From the NCBI GenBank assembly GCA_015698045.1, contig BLAL01000239.1, positions 1,364,001-1,428,000 on the forward strand: a stretch of 64,000 bases of DNA, given 5' to 3'. The number at the start of each line of letters is the position of its first letter. The first letter of the stretch is position 1. This stretch comes from Rhizophagus clarus. Lineage: Eukaryota > Glomeromycota > Glomeromycetes > Glomerales > Glomeraceae. Below are positions 22,351 to 34,251 of the stretch, piece after piece. The notes beneath the pieces were generated by a model, which was given only the letters and a program-made list of their open reading frames with translations, made no database searches and was not told the origin of the DNA. The translations under genes were made by a program, and so were the position numbers.

Positions 22351-23652
22351 ATGGATCTTCCAAGATATGATGGAAATATTTTTCCAGATGAATGAATAAA
22401 TATAATTCAAAAATATTGTTGTTTTTGGAAATCTAATTTAGAAACTCGAGAATATTTGGATTTTGTCAAATCATTAGTAGATCCTACTATTACACTTCCA
22501 ACTGGAATTGACAGTTTCGAAAAACTTCGTAACGCACTTAAAGAAGATGTTTCTTTTACAGTATTTAAAAATACAAATAAAAGAAAATTACAATCATTAA
22601 AATATGATCCTGAAAGAAAAGGTGGCGATACATCAAAATTTATTTCAACTTTTCGTAAATTGTGTTATAACGCTGAAATTAATGATATAGAAGAACAAAA
22701 AAACTATCTTTATAAATCACTTCCTAATAATCATTTTGATTACATTTCAAATGAATTTTATGAAAAAATGAAAAATGTCAATTCAACTAATGAATTAATC
22801 AAAAAGTTTGAAGATATTATTTGGGAAGAATCAAATTTAATTAGAAACAAATCTATTGTAGCTTTAAAACATGTTGCTACAGGAAAATACTTAAGTTCAA
22901 TTCCAAATTTACGTTACACGTCTGGAAGTAGGAATCAATTGGTATATTTTATATCTTAATTTTGAATAAATTTTGTAATTTATCTTTAATCTTTTTTTTA
23001 ATAATTTAGGTTTTTGGAAGCTCAGGACCTGATCCAAATTCTTTATGGAAAATTCAATTTAATAAAGAATTAGCTACTTACACTGATACGTCTATAAATT
23101 TACAGCATATCAAAACAAATATGTATCTTGGATTAAATAATTATAAAGACTATGAAGACGATGATTATTATTATTATTATCATAAGTCTCCAACAACAGA
23201 TCACACAGAAGGTAATGTGTTATTAATATTTATCTATTGAAGTAAAAGAAGAATCATTATTTGTATTTATGATTTATTTTTTTTAGTAAGTTGTGGCGGA
23301 AATGAAATTAATTGGAATTTTAATCATAGTAAATTAGACAATTATCAAGGTTATTTAAAATCAAATGATATTATTAATCTTAGTATTAAGAAAATGGATC
23401 GTTATGGTGATTATGATACACAAGATGGACAGGTTGAATTTTTACGTAGTCATGATGTTCAATTTGCCATTGGAAACGATGCATTTCAAGAAGTTGTTTG
23501 TCATAATGAAAGATTAGGAGGAAATGATGAAGTAAATTTTATTTTCAATTTTTTTTCTTTTTATTAAAGATTCATAATAATTTAACCTTATATTTCTTTT
23601 GTAGTGGTGCATTGAACTTATTCACGAGTTAAAATTTCTTAAGTTTAAATAA
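22351..23652 (+). pseudogene. Gag-like/MIR-like copy C with early nonsense codon
   Basis: Exons 22351-22941, 23010-23211, 23287-23531, 23605-23652. Frame and splice sites are intact, but codon 15 is TGA (22393-22395) where the other copies have TGG (Trp of PDEWI). Six bases are missing after TTTTTGGAAATCT relative to copy B. One A is missing in the last exon (cacgagtta), which replaces the usual EVKIF ending by ELKFLKFK. No ATG near the nonsense codon would rescue the Gag-like part. Either a very young pseudogene or an allele-specific mutation. Confidence 0.75.
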
Positions 23653-23779
23653 CATTAATGTAGTTACGATTTTTGTGCCGGATTCTTATATTACTAGTTA
23701 GCTAATGATATGGATGAATAATATTTTCAAATATTAAAATATATCTTTTGTCCTATATAAAACGCAGTAATACAATATT

Positions 23780-24060
23780 ACAAAATGGCACTTTTTCTTT
23801 TTATCAACCCTTGACAATTTGACAATTGATTAAAAGAAAAAAAATGGACATTCATTCAAATAAATTGAATAAATTGATGATACATAAACAATCTTCAAAG
23901 ATATTTTGATATTTGGCATAGCAAATTTTTTATGTCATTATCATCAGTAGATCGTATCATCGGAATTAATGATATAGAAAAATTTTGTAATGCACTTGAA
24001 GATAATTGTCTTAACAAACACTTCCAAATCTTAAATTTAATAAATTATAAATTTTATAAT
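23780..24060 (+). pseudogene. old relic of a Gag-MIR gene
   Basis: Starts with atggacattcattcaaataa (about 23844) and keeps tcagtagatcgtatcatcgg and aattaatgatatagaaaaat, equivalent to the SLVDPTI and INDIEKL segments, then decays. Third relic lying between intact copies. Confidence 0.5.
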
Positions 24061-24299
24061 TGTACTAGTTCAGGAGTTGTCTGGTCATTTTATCCCATAT
24101 AAAATTAGGTTATCCCCTGATCGTCTCCATTTACGATTCACGCTTAAAATACCTTGAGTATAAGTAGGATGGGGGATGAGTTGATCATTTATACAATTTA
24201 TACAATTCTAATAAAATTATGCTTGTCCCAACCACCCACGAGAAAAACAGTATAAAATCACCCAATTTAAAGACTCTTTTATCAAAATTCTACAAAAAA

Positions 24300-25589
24300 A
24301 TGGATCTTCCAAAATATGATGGAAATATTTTTCCAGATGAATGGATAAATATAATTCAAAAATATTATTATTTTTGGAAATCTCGATATAATTTAGAAAC
24401 TTTAGAATATTTGGATTTCGTCAAATCATTGATAGATCCTACTATTACACTTTCAACTGGAATTGATAGTTTTGAAAAACTTCGTAACGCGCTTAAAGAA
24501 GATATTTCTTTTACAGTATTTAAAAATACGAACAAAAGAAAATTACAATCATTAAATTATGATCCCGAAAGAAAAGGTGGCGATACATCAAAATTTATTT
24601 CAACTTTTCGTAAATTATGCTATAATGCTGAAATTAATGATATAGAAGAACAAAAGAAATATCTTTATAAATCACTTCCTAATAATCATTTTGATTATAT
24701 TTCAAATGAATTTTATAACAAAATGAAAAATGTTAAATCAATTAATGAATTAACTAAAGAATTCGAAGATATTATTTTAGAAGAATCAAATTTAATTAGA
24801 AATGAATCTATTGTAGCTTTAAAACATGTTGCATCGGGAAAATATTTAAGTTCAATCAATAATTTATGTTACGAAACTGGAAGCAATGATCAATTAGTAT
24901 GGTTTATGTTTATTTTTATGGCGACATAATAATTAAATTCTAATATATTTATAGGTTTTTATAGGAAGTTCAGAACCTGATCCAAATTCTTTATGGAGAA
25001 TTAAATCCAATAAAAAAGGATTAATTACTTACGCCGATACTTTTATAAATTTACAACACGTCAGATCAAATAAGTTTCTTGGAATAAGTAGTTATTGTGT
25101 TGTATATCCTTATCGTTATAAATATTACAGATCTCCATCTAATAATACAGAAGGTAAATATTCAAATTATCTATTAAAGTAACAGAAAAAAAAAAAATTA
25201 ATATTCGTATTTATTATTATATTTTATTAGTAAACCTTGGTAAAATTGAAAATAATTGGAACTTAAAACATAGTAAATTAGAAAATCATCAAGGATATTT
25301 AAAATCAAATGATATCATTAATCTTAGCATTAAGAAATTGTACGATAACAATGGCTATTCTACTAAAAATGGTCAAATTGAATTTTTACGTAGTCATGGT
25401 ATTCGATTTACTGTCGGAGATGCCATTTTCCATGAAGTCATCTGTATTAATGAAAAACCAGGAGAAAATGACGAGGTAAGTAAATTTTATTTTTACTTTA
25501 TTAAAGATTATAAGATTTAAATCTTTTTATTTTTCTTTTTTTTTTAATAGTGGTACATTGAACTTATTCACGAAGTTGAAATTCTCTAG
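24300..25589 (+). CDS. Gag-like/MIR-like fusion protein, copy D
   Basis: Exons 24300-24896, 24955-25153, 25231-25475, 25551-25589 (359 residues). The ATG at 24300 is chosen because it aligns with the other copies; an upstream in-frame ATG at 24219 would add 27 residues and is less likely. The Gag-like part is nearly the same as copy B (MDLPKYDGNIFPDEW). The MIR-like part is the most divergent in the array (GFIGSSEPDP-type join, then VNLGKIENNWNLKH, GQIEFLRSHGIRFTVG). The different rates fit separate constraints on the two halves. Confidence 0.8.
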
Positions 25590-25729
25590 GATTGAACTAA
25601 CAATCCATACATTGTACGTAAAATGTGTTAGATGATGATATAAATAAGTCGAATATCATAGTAAAGTTTGTTAATAATATTTTTATAATTATACTAATTG
25701 TTATTTACTGTATTTAATAAAAGATTACA

Positions 25730-26480
25730 ATCATTATTATAATTTTGAAAGAAAAAGCGATGATACTTATGATACTTGCAAAGTTTGTTTCAAATTTTCG
25801 TAGATTATGCGCCGATTCGGTTAAAGAACGACACTATTATAATACTTGATGAGTGTATAATAATTTAGTTTATTGAGTTTTTTACATATATGATACGATT
25901 TTTTACATCAAGCGGGTTGTTTTCGCAATTTTAAATGTTTGTGCATTTATTGTCAGTTATAATATTTTTATTATTATCACTTCCTATTAATCGATTTGAT
26001 TTTATTCAAGAATGAATTAATTCAATTAATAAATATATTGAAGATATATTGCTTGAGAAAATCGAATGTAGCTTTAAAACATGTTTTTACAGAAAAATAT
26101 TTCAGTTTGGCCGAACATTGATGTTATACAACTGGAAGCAAGCAGCGATTGGGTATTATGATTTTTTGTGTGTGTAGTGGTTAGTTATATTTACTATTAA
26201 AATGTATTGTTTATGTTTTGCAGAAGTTCACACTATCCGATCCAAATTCTTTATGAAGAATTAAATTTAATAAAAATTAGCAGGTTACTTAAGTGATCAA
26301 GTGCATTATGTTATAATTATAAACAACTTGCCAACTTGCTTATCGGTTATTACCGGTATATTGAAGTAATTGAAGTTTAACCAAGGTCAAATGATACTCT
26401 TTATTAAGAAATTGTATGATAATATTGTATTCATTTATACTCAATTCGAATTTTTACGTAATAATATGAGAAGTATCGTC
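25730..26480 (+). pseudogene. full-length decayed Gag-MIR gene
   Basis: Recognisable pieces in order: caaattttcgtagattatgc (FRKLC region, about 25792), tagctttaaaacatgttt (VALKHV, about 26070), atccgatccaaattctttat (DPNSLW, about 26237), gtcaaatgatactct (SND, about 26387) and cgaatttttacgtaat (EFLR, about 26447). Spacing matches exons 1-3 with losses; stops are frequent. Confidence 0.65.
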
Positions 26481-26658
26481 ATAATGAAACCTAAATTATA
26501 GCTCTATTTGTTAACTGATACTCTTTATTTGATAGATCTTTATAATGATGCAATAAATGCGTAATGGTACAGATAATCACATGAAAGGTGCATTAAAATT
26601 TAGTGCACGTTTTTAAAGGGTTGCTTAAATTTTCAAACTTTTTGACGTTTAATTTAAA

Positions 26659-27302
26659 ATGGATATTTCAAAATATGATGGGAATGTTCACCCAGATGAA
26701 TGGATAAACGATATTCAAAAATTTTGTTCTCATTGGGAAAACGTTTATGGAGGATTTTTAAAGACTGCTATATCATTAGTAGATCCTACCATTAAACTTC
26801 CAACTGAAATTAATGATATTGAAAAACTTCGTAAAACTCTTAAAGAAGATATTTCTTTTGAAATATTTAAGAATACAAATAAAAGAAAATTACAATCATT
26901 AAAATATTATCCTGAAAGAAAAGGTGGCGATACATCAAAATTTATTTCAACTTTTCGTAAATTGTGTTATAACGCTGAAATTAATGATATAGAAGAACAA
27001 AAAAAATATCTTTATAAATCACTTCCTAATAATCATTTTGATTATATTTCAAATGAATTTTATAACAAAATGAAAAATGTTAAATCAATTAATGAATTAA
27101 TTAAAGGATTTGAAAATATTATTTTAGAAGAATCAAATTTAATTAGAAATGAATCTATTATAGCTTTAAAACATGTTTCCACGGGAAAATATTTAAGTTC
27201 GATTTCAAATTTACGTTATTCAACTGGAAGTGAAAAACAATTGGTATATTTTAATATCGCAATATTTCATTAATTTTTAATCATACAATACCTTTATTAA
27301 TA

Positions 27303-27348
<46 letters not shown>

Positions 27349-27978
27349 GGTTTTTGCGGGAGATGTGGAACCTGATCCAAACTCTTTATGGAAAATTCAA
27401 TTTGATACAGAATTAGCTACTTACACTGATACTTCTATAAAGTTACAACACATTCAATCTAATAAATTTCTTGGAATTTGTTATCAAGATTATCAATATG
27501 ACAATACTAAAGGTCGTGGAATTTATTGTTATCGCAAATCTCCATTAACTAATCATACAGAAGGTAATGAATTTGTTTAACTTAAGTAACAGAAAGTCAA
27601 TATTAAATTGAAGTGTTGTTCTTTCTTTAGTAAATTGTGGTGGAGAAGAAATACTTTGGAAGTTCAATCATAAAAAATCAGAAAATCAACGAGGGTATTT
27701 AAAATCAAATGATATTATTAATATTAATATTAAGAGAATGTATGATGAAAATGGTCGAAAAGATGGTCAAGTTGAATTTTTACGTAGTCATGATGTTCAT
27801 TTTACCATTGGAAATGACACTTTTCAAGAAGTTGTTTGTCATAATGAAAGATTAGGAGGGAATGATGAAGTAAGTAAATTTTTTATTTTACATGATTTTT
27901 ATTAAAGTTTTATATATTTAACTTTTTTTGTTCTATTAGTGGTGTATTGAACTTATTCACGAAGTTAAAATTTTTTAA
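26659..27978 (+). CDS. Gag-like/MIR-like fusion protein, copy E
   Basis: Exons 26659-27243, 27350-27563, 27631-27869, 27940-27978 (358 residues). N-terminus MDISKYDGNVHPDEWINDI belongs to the copy A type. The Gag-like core GGDTSKFISTFRKLCYNAEI is preserved. The MIR-like part has a longer loop (YQYDNTKGRGIYCYRKSP) than the others. Intron 1 is 106 bases and contains a T run followed by an A run of about 30, unlike the other copies, but the splice signals remain. Last member of the array. Confidence 0.8.
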
Positions 27979-28009
27979 ACTTAATATTTTAGTAGTTTAA
28001 TATGTTAAC

Positions 28010-28070
28010 ATGATAGTCAAATAATAGTTTAATATGTTCACATAATAATTTAATATATTCACAAATACAA
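28010..28070. repeat. short tandem repeat
   Basis: Three imperfect units of the type atagtttaatatgttcacat directly after copy E. Confidence 0.5.
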
Positions 28071-30406
28071 TACAATACATTGAGAATACACTGTTTATTC
28101 ATTAAAGTCTTTTAATTCAACACAAGGGAAATATTCAAAGAAATAATTTAAGAACTTTATTACAATTTAAATAAATATATACGCGATTCTAAAAAGCAGA
28201 AAACTTCCAAATACTCTGAGTCTAATCAATTAAATTCACATAAATCTATGATAGTACTACTATAAACTTTCTGCAACAGTCGCACAAATTACCAAACAGT
28301 ACCTGCTGCTCTATCAGTCGTAGATCCCATTAACGCTCTAGATGAATAAATTGTTTTCCCCTTAATAATATTATGGCAAGAATTCCACAGGTTCCAATAA
28401 ATGATCTTTCAAGTAACAAAACTAAGGATTGTATGTGAATATCTATGTAGATCTTCCATTAGACCTCAAATGTTAAGTGGGCCAAATAAGTTATTCCTGT
28501 GCCATAACACATATCATCGATGTTCCTCGATTAGAGAGGGCTTCCTGCCTCCTAATATGACTACTTGTTTATCAAGTTCCATGATCAGCAGCATCAAGAG
28601 CGGAAACTTGGCCACCCTTGATGAGGAATCCGTGTCAAATTGATTTGATAAAGTTTGATAGCCATAAGACCGTTTCTTGGCTTGTTTCTCCTCGTAATGA
28701 CGTATATGTTTTATTTACCAACGACTTCTATTATAAGTATTAATCTAAAAATAATATATAATTATCGTTAATACACTAATTACAAAGAAATATTTTGTAG
28801 TATTATAATTGGAAAGTTCTTTATCATTAAAAGGTCTAAGATCTTTGATCATTAAAGTGCAAGAGGATAGTTATTGATAAAAAGTTTGAATAAAGAAGAT
28901 AAGGATCATGATATATTAATAAAGATAATAAATCAACATCTCCAAAAAATTTAAGGAATTGTGACCAAGATAGAATTTTTTTTCATACGATAAATTTTAC
29001 GATAAACTTTAAGGAAATTCGTGCTTCAACCATCCTCCCCCATTTTTTATCTATATCAAAAGATTCTTGTTAAATATTTTGAACCTATTATTCAAATTAT
29101 TATGATTTAATGTCTACACTTATCCTCACAAAAATATAACTACTAAAGGATATTTTTGCCGCGTTTAGGTTGTATATTAAATATTATAAAAATTGTTATT
29201 TATTGTCGCTTTGTATAATCCACCTCCTACTTTAACTTAAAAAAAGCTCTTGAAAAAGTGTATATTACGAGAAAAATGAATAAATAATTAATTACAAAAT
29301 ACTTACTGTTGATATATAAATCCTTTTTTAATTGAATTATCTAATTCAAATTAAAATTTAAAATAAAAAGGGAAAAATTATCAGTTATTCGTAAAAAAAA
29401 AAAAAAAATTGTTGATCTCCGTCTTTGTCAATATTTCATTTTAATTTAAAATTCGAACATAAAAGAGATCTAAAACTAACGATTCCAATGCTTGCAAACA
29501 AAAGAATGTTAAAGATATTTAAAGGTTTATTCTATGTCCGGCCTTACTGCATAAAACTATATTAAGTCAAACGCACTGGATCCGAACAATAATATAACAC
29601 AATGTAAAAAAAAAGAGAAATAATTACCTTTTATAATTAAAATTTCTCTAATGAAATTTCGAGTAAATTAGTTTGAGGGCGATCTCGTGTAACCAAACAG
29701 CATACACTTCGGTACAATTGTGAATCGTTGTGATCATATATGTTTATCATGACGACAAAATCAGTTATAGCAAGAAAATTTATGGGGAAAAAACGTGATG
29801 ATGATCAAAAGGTAAATGAAAGCCGTAATTAGTAACAATTTGATTAATACATATTAATACAGCAAATAATATAAGATACAGCAAATAATATAAGATTCAA
29901 GTGAATCATTATATTTAAATAGTTGTAAATATTATTTGGTGAATATGATCTTAACCCAATTCCCAATCCCATTTTTGTGATGATTCTACAATTTGAATAT
30001 GATTTTGTTATTCTTTCTGTAAACATTTTCGGAAATACTATGTACAACATATCTGCTCAATATTTAAATTAATCACTTACCACCATTTAAATGGTAACGC
30101 GGTAAAGTGCATCATTCACGTCATTTTATATATATGCTGTTTTCTTGTTTCGTCATGGTATTGATACAAGATAATAATAGTGATTCTTTACTAAACATAA
30201 CACAATAATCTCACCTATGTATCTAAACATTATAAGATTAAATTAATACAGTATTACTAAAATTTTTGGTTTATTAAAAATACAATTATCTAAAAGATAG
30301 AATTTTTTTTTTTTTTTTAAAAAAAATTAAGAACAGTGAATTTTGATTGTCAAATAAATATCGAAAGAATGAAATATCCTTTTTAAAGAAAATACGCACG
30401 ATCCTT
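28071..30406. other. intergenic region without clear gene
   Basis: Nothing firmly supported. A minus-strand stretch near 28640-28510 reads TDSSSRVAKFPLLMLLIMEL and DKQVVILGGRKPSLIEEHR without stops and could be a gene relic, but it breaks soon after in both directions. AT-rich elsewhere, with an A run at 29396-29408 and a T run followed by an A run at 30303-30327. Confidence 0.35.
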
Positions 30407-31547
30407 CTAGAAATCTAATTCTTTGGAAGTTATATAATATGCTCTCCATGAAACAATAGAAGAAATACTAAATAAAAAAAACATTATCCAACTTGAAATC
30501 ATACTACCAAAATATGCTTGACATAAACTTCTGAAATCTGAAAACTCTACTGTTGAATAAAATTTATAATTTGGACAATTCAAACCATCAATTGATTTGT
30601 AATAAGGGATAATATTTGTCAAACCTAAAAAAAAAAAAATTTGATCAATCATTGTGTTAAAAAATCAATCAAGGTCATCACCTTCAAATAAAGCTCCGCA
30701 TGATCCGGCTCGACCCTGCTCGACTCGATCCTGGCTCGTTAGCCAATTTTCTTTATTAATAAAACGAAAAAACGTTTGAATTGTGATCTTTCAATCATAT
30801 AAACCAAAAAAATGCCGTAGTTGACATTCTTCCTTTTTGTTACTAAAGATAGCTGGCTCAGTGCCGGCTCGTGCGGAGCTTTACTTTCAAAAAATACCTA
30901 CAAACTGATAGCCACATAGAAGTGAAAAAACTAAATAAAATAAAGACACGATAAATAACTTGCAAAATAACGTGCACAAAATAGTTGAAATAAACAATGA
31001 ATATTATACGTACAGATCGCTAATAATATTTAATACGTTGCTATCTGACTTTGCTCGAAATTTATGAAATAGTCCGATATAAAGAGCTATCTTGCAAAAG
31101 AAAATTATTAGAATATAGATACAGTTTAAGAATTTCAAACGAAAAGGAACTTACCGGAATCAACCCAAGTAAAAAGTATAACAAATGTGTAATAATTCTT
31201 TAAACCATAAACATCTTTTCTTTAAAAAGAGAATCATATTAATAATGTAATTTTTAAGATTACTGAAGAAAAAAATTATGATAATTTTTAACATACAATT
31301 CAGAACTAAAATAATGAGATGATGGCCATCTTAATAGATTCACAAAAAATGCATTATAGTATATAAATTGCAAGATCTCTAAAAATTTTTAAAAATATTC
31401 TTTAGGTAATGGAATTTAGAATCTAAATTTTTGAAAAGGAAACCACTTACCTAAAATCATAATTACTCCTATAACAGCTATTTGAAAAACTCTCAATACA
31501 AAATTGTATTTAGGACTTAAAACTATTTCTTTTAATTTTTTTAACAT
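30407..31547 (-). CDS. small four-helix membrane protein M1 (MARVEL-like)
   Basis: Exons on the minus strand: 31547-31451, 31378-31297, 31219-31155, 30624-30407 (153 residues; phases agree). Starts MLKKLKEIVLSPKYNFVLRV. Hydrophobic helices are VFQIAVIGVIMILEILQFIY, NYYTFVILFTWVDSGL and SMISSWIMFFLFSISSIVSW, with a short extracellular-type loop holding two Cys. The motif WVDSGLTNIIPYY lines up with WVISGITNVYPLL of M2, showing homology. Compared with M2 it lacks one exon and probably one helix. The third intron is long because an inverted-repeat element has inserted in it. Role unknown; the topology resembles MARVEL-type fungal membrane proteins (inference). Confidence 0.65.
30689..30883. mobile_element. 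inverted-repeat element inside intron of M1
   Basis: Ends taaagctccgca and tgcggagcttta are exact inverted copies; inner ggctcg repeats in both orientations (gatccggctcga, gtgccggctcgt) extend the pairing. GC-rich compared with the host intron. A TA duplication is possible. About 195 bases, non-coding. Confidence 0.6.
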
Positions 31548-31988
31548 TTTAATATAAGTTTAAAAATAAAAATATATAAATTAAAATTTTGGGATTAAAA
31601 TTTTTTTTTTTTTTTTTTTTTTTAAATGAAAAAACACGTAAATCGCGAGAATGTCTCCTGATCGATCTGTCCCTTTGTAGTCTTTGTAGTGCAACGAAAT
31701 ATCTAACTGCATTAGGCTTTAATTAAGTACAAATATTCGGCATGTGACGGGTTATTTTAACATATATGTCAACTTGTTCTGTAACATCATTTATGAATAG
31801 GAACTTTATTTAGAATTAATAATGACCCGTGTCGATTAATTTTTTAATATGCAACTTATAAATAATTATCGGTTTAACAAAATCTATATAAGTATACATG
31901 AGAAATAAAAATAAATTAATATATATATAATTGTCCAAATTTTGTATATACAATACACACATAAATAATTTTCATTTGAAATCATATT

Positions 31989-33114
31989 TTATGAATTCCT
32001 TGGACCTAGGTTAAGTTCAAGGCGGTGTTGCTCATAAGGTGAAATTTCTGTGGATTTTGTGGATGATGTTTCCTATAAATAGAAATTATGTTAGAATGAA
32101 CTTTTTAGTTGTTTGAACGAAAATAAAAAAATTTACTTCGTCAGTTCTCAAATTTATGCCTCTCTCAGATTCATCTTCTTCAACAGCTGTATTATTATCC
32201 CACCAATTTCTTGTATTCCATAATTTCAAATACAACAGTGTGCTTGTAAAAAATTCTATTATCATAAACCATCCAAATATTGTACTAAAGAGATATCCAT
32301 TGCATTCTACTCTTATTAGAAAATCTATATTTGAACCGAATGCTTCATTTACACAGTCCCATGTTACTCCTTTTAATAATGGGTACACATTCGTGATTCC
32401 TATTGAAGGGCAACGGCTAAGAGTAAATCTTTTTAATTTAACGAAAAAATCATGCCTATAAAAACTTACCAGAAATGACCCACAAATAAAATATCAGGCT
32501 GGGAATGAGGAAATGAAATTTTAAATATTTTAAAGTTTGGAAATAAAGTTATTGATTAAATACTGATAATTTAAACCTACAGATCAACATAGATATCAGT
32601 CTGATAGGGTCCATGATACCATCGGTGAGAGAATCGTGCAAAATAATACGCTGTGACGAAAATGAAATTGTGTTTTGATATAATTTAAGAAATGTAAGTT
32701 GTAAACATAACTGATAAAAGGACTTACTATTGCTCAGTAAAGTAAAAACAATTACTACATGGTACAATAGCTTAACGCCATATAAATTAAACCTAATGAG
32801 ATAGCGAACATAAGGATTCTTAAATTATGAAATCATCAGGATTCGGAAGAATGAAGTTAAATTATAAACTTACGTTATAGGAGAAAAATAATATGCAATA
32901 GGGTTCGCATTCTTGAGTGTTCCAACAAAAGCGATCACTTGTATAATTTCTGCCCATAAAAAAAAAAAAATTCTTTTTTAAACTTTGTCAAATTAATATG
33001 AAAAAAATAACAGCATTATTTTTTACCTAAAAAAATTATAATTAGAACTGTTGAAAGTTGTAAAATCCTCAGTCGCCGAAACAAAATTGGTTGCTCATGA
33101 AGTGGGTTTACCAT
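31989..33114 (-). CDS. four-helix membrane protein M2 with acidic tail
   Basis: Seven exons: 33114-33027, 32949-32874, 32818-32766, 32650-32581, 32498-32470, 32399-32137, 32072-31989 (220 residues). Helices: RILQLSTVLIIIFLEIIQVI, ILMFAISLGLIYMALSYSYY, LLIFYLWVISGITNVY and FSTIFGWFMIIEFFTSTLLY; then a cytosolic tail with EEDESERG and a final exon ETSSTKSTEISPYEQHR. A loop with two Cys (TWDCVNEAF, VECNGY) precedes helix 4. The 70-base and 29-base exons with fixed phases recur in M3 and M4. The exon 3 donor (GTACCA) is weak; a downstream GTAAGT would shift frame, so exon 3 is the least certain part. Confidence 0.65.
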
Positions 33115-34251
33115 TTTCCTTTTGCTTCTATTTCTATCGAACAAATTTTGAAGAACAATTATAATTTGTACAAAGTTTCTCCAGGAAACTGAAATTGACA
33201 GTCAATTTGCATATATAAATAAAAGAGTGTGGCCCACAGCAAGAAAAAAAAAAAAAAGTAGAGGGAGAAAGAGAAAGGGATGAAGGAAAAGAAAATATAG
33301 CGAATTCGTTAAATTGTGAACCCTTCTAAATTTTCAAACCCAGTCCCTTAATTTATACAACATCCAATAATAATTCATTGATAATGAGAACTTTTTGTAA
33401 AAAGCCATGCTGCACAAAATTTATCTGTCATACATATATACAAATAACGATCTTATCATTTTTAACAATTACTCGAATAAATCGAATAAATCGAATAAAA
33501 TAGAAGTTATTTCTGAATTTGGATACAATGATAAGAAAAAAGAAATTGGTAACAGTTCCACGGCATCGGGTCGTCCAAAAATGTAAAATTTGAGAAAGTT
33601 CTTTACTAAAAAATTATTAAAAAGATTTTTAATTTCGAAGAATCCTTCATACAATTATTAATAAAAATGTGACACACAGCAGCCATTTCACCAATCATAT
33701 TAAATTTCGGTCTAATTAAAAATCCGCATAGTTTAGTCGAAATGTTATAGATTTTTGGTGCGGAATTCATTGCAAATGCACAACTTGGGGTATTGGATTT
33801 CCTGGATGCAGCAAGACTAATAATTAAATGGACTAATTATATTAATATTTTATTTAATACTCTACTTGGTTCTCGGGATTATATAAAACCGCGGTGCATT
33901 CGTAACACAACCCTGTTAATCAGTTCCAGCAGATTGAAGATGACGGAAATTATAAGTAGTATCAAAAAATATTTTAAGTCTAGATTAATCATAGTCCCCT
34001 ATCTTTCATCCTATTGTACAGAAGTATCAAGTATATGACAAAAATTTTTTTATTGGAAATTCTATTGAATTGTGATCAACGAAAGACAGAGGTAAAAAAG
34101 GAAACTGCTAAATTGTTCAATAAGATTTGATACTAAAAAATTCAAAGTTAGTTCTAAATTCGAGTTAGATTGGATATTTTTTAAATAAGAGGTTAATTCG
34201 CGTATTTTTAGTATTGACTGCAGTACATTATACATACAGTATACGTACATA
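33115..34251. other. intergenic region
   Basis: No gene seen. An A run lies at 33244-33257 upstream of M2, and cgaataaat is repeated near 33473-33495. ORFs here are short and lack family features. Confidence 0.35.

Noticed and set aside
28401..28643. 80-codon plus-strand ORF
   Set aside because: The minus strand of the same stretch looks slightly more protein-like, but neither extends or matches a family; left as intergenic.
32700..32818. Alternative exon of M2 reading NPYVRYLIRFNLYGVKLL
   Set aside because: Uses the better GTAAGT donor, but its frame does not join exon 2 without a one-base shift. The chosen frame joins both neighbours and supplies the missing second helix. It remains a possible alternative if exon 2 differs.
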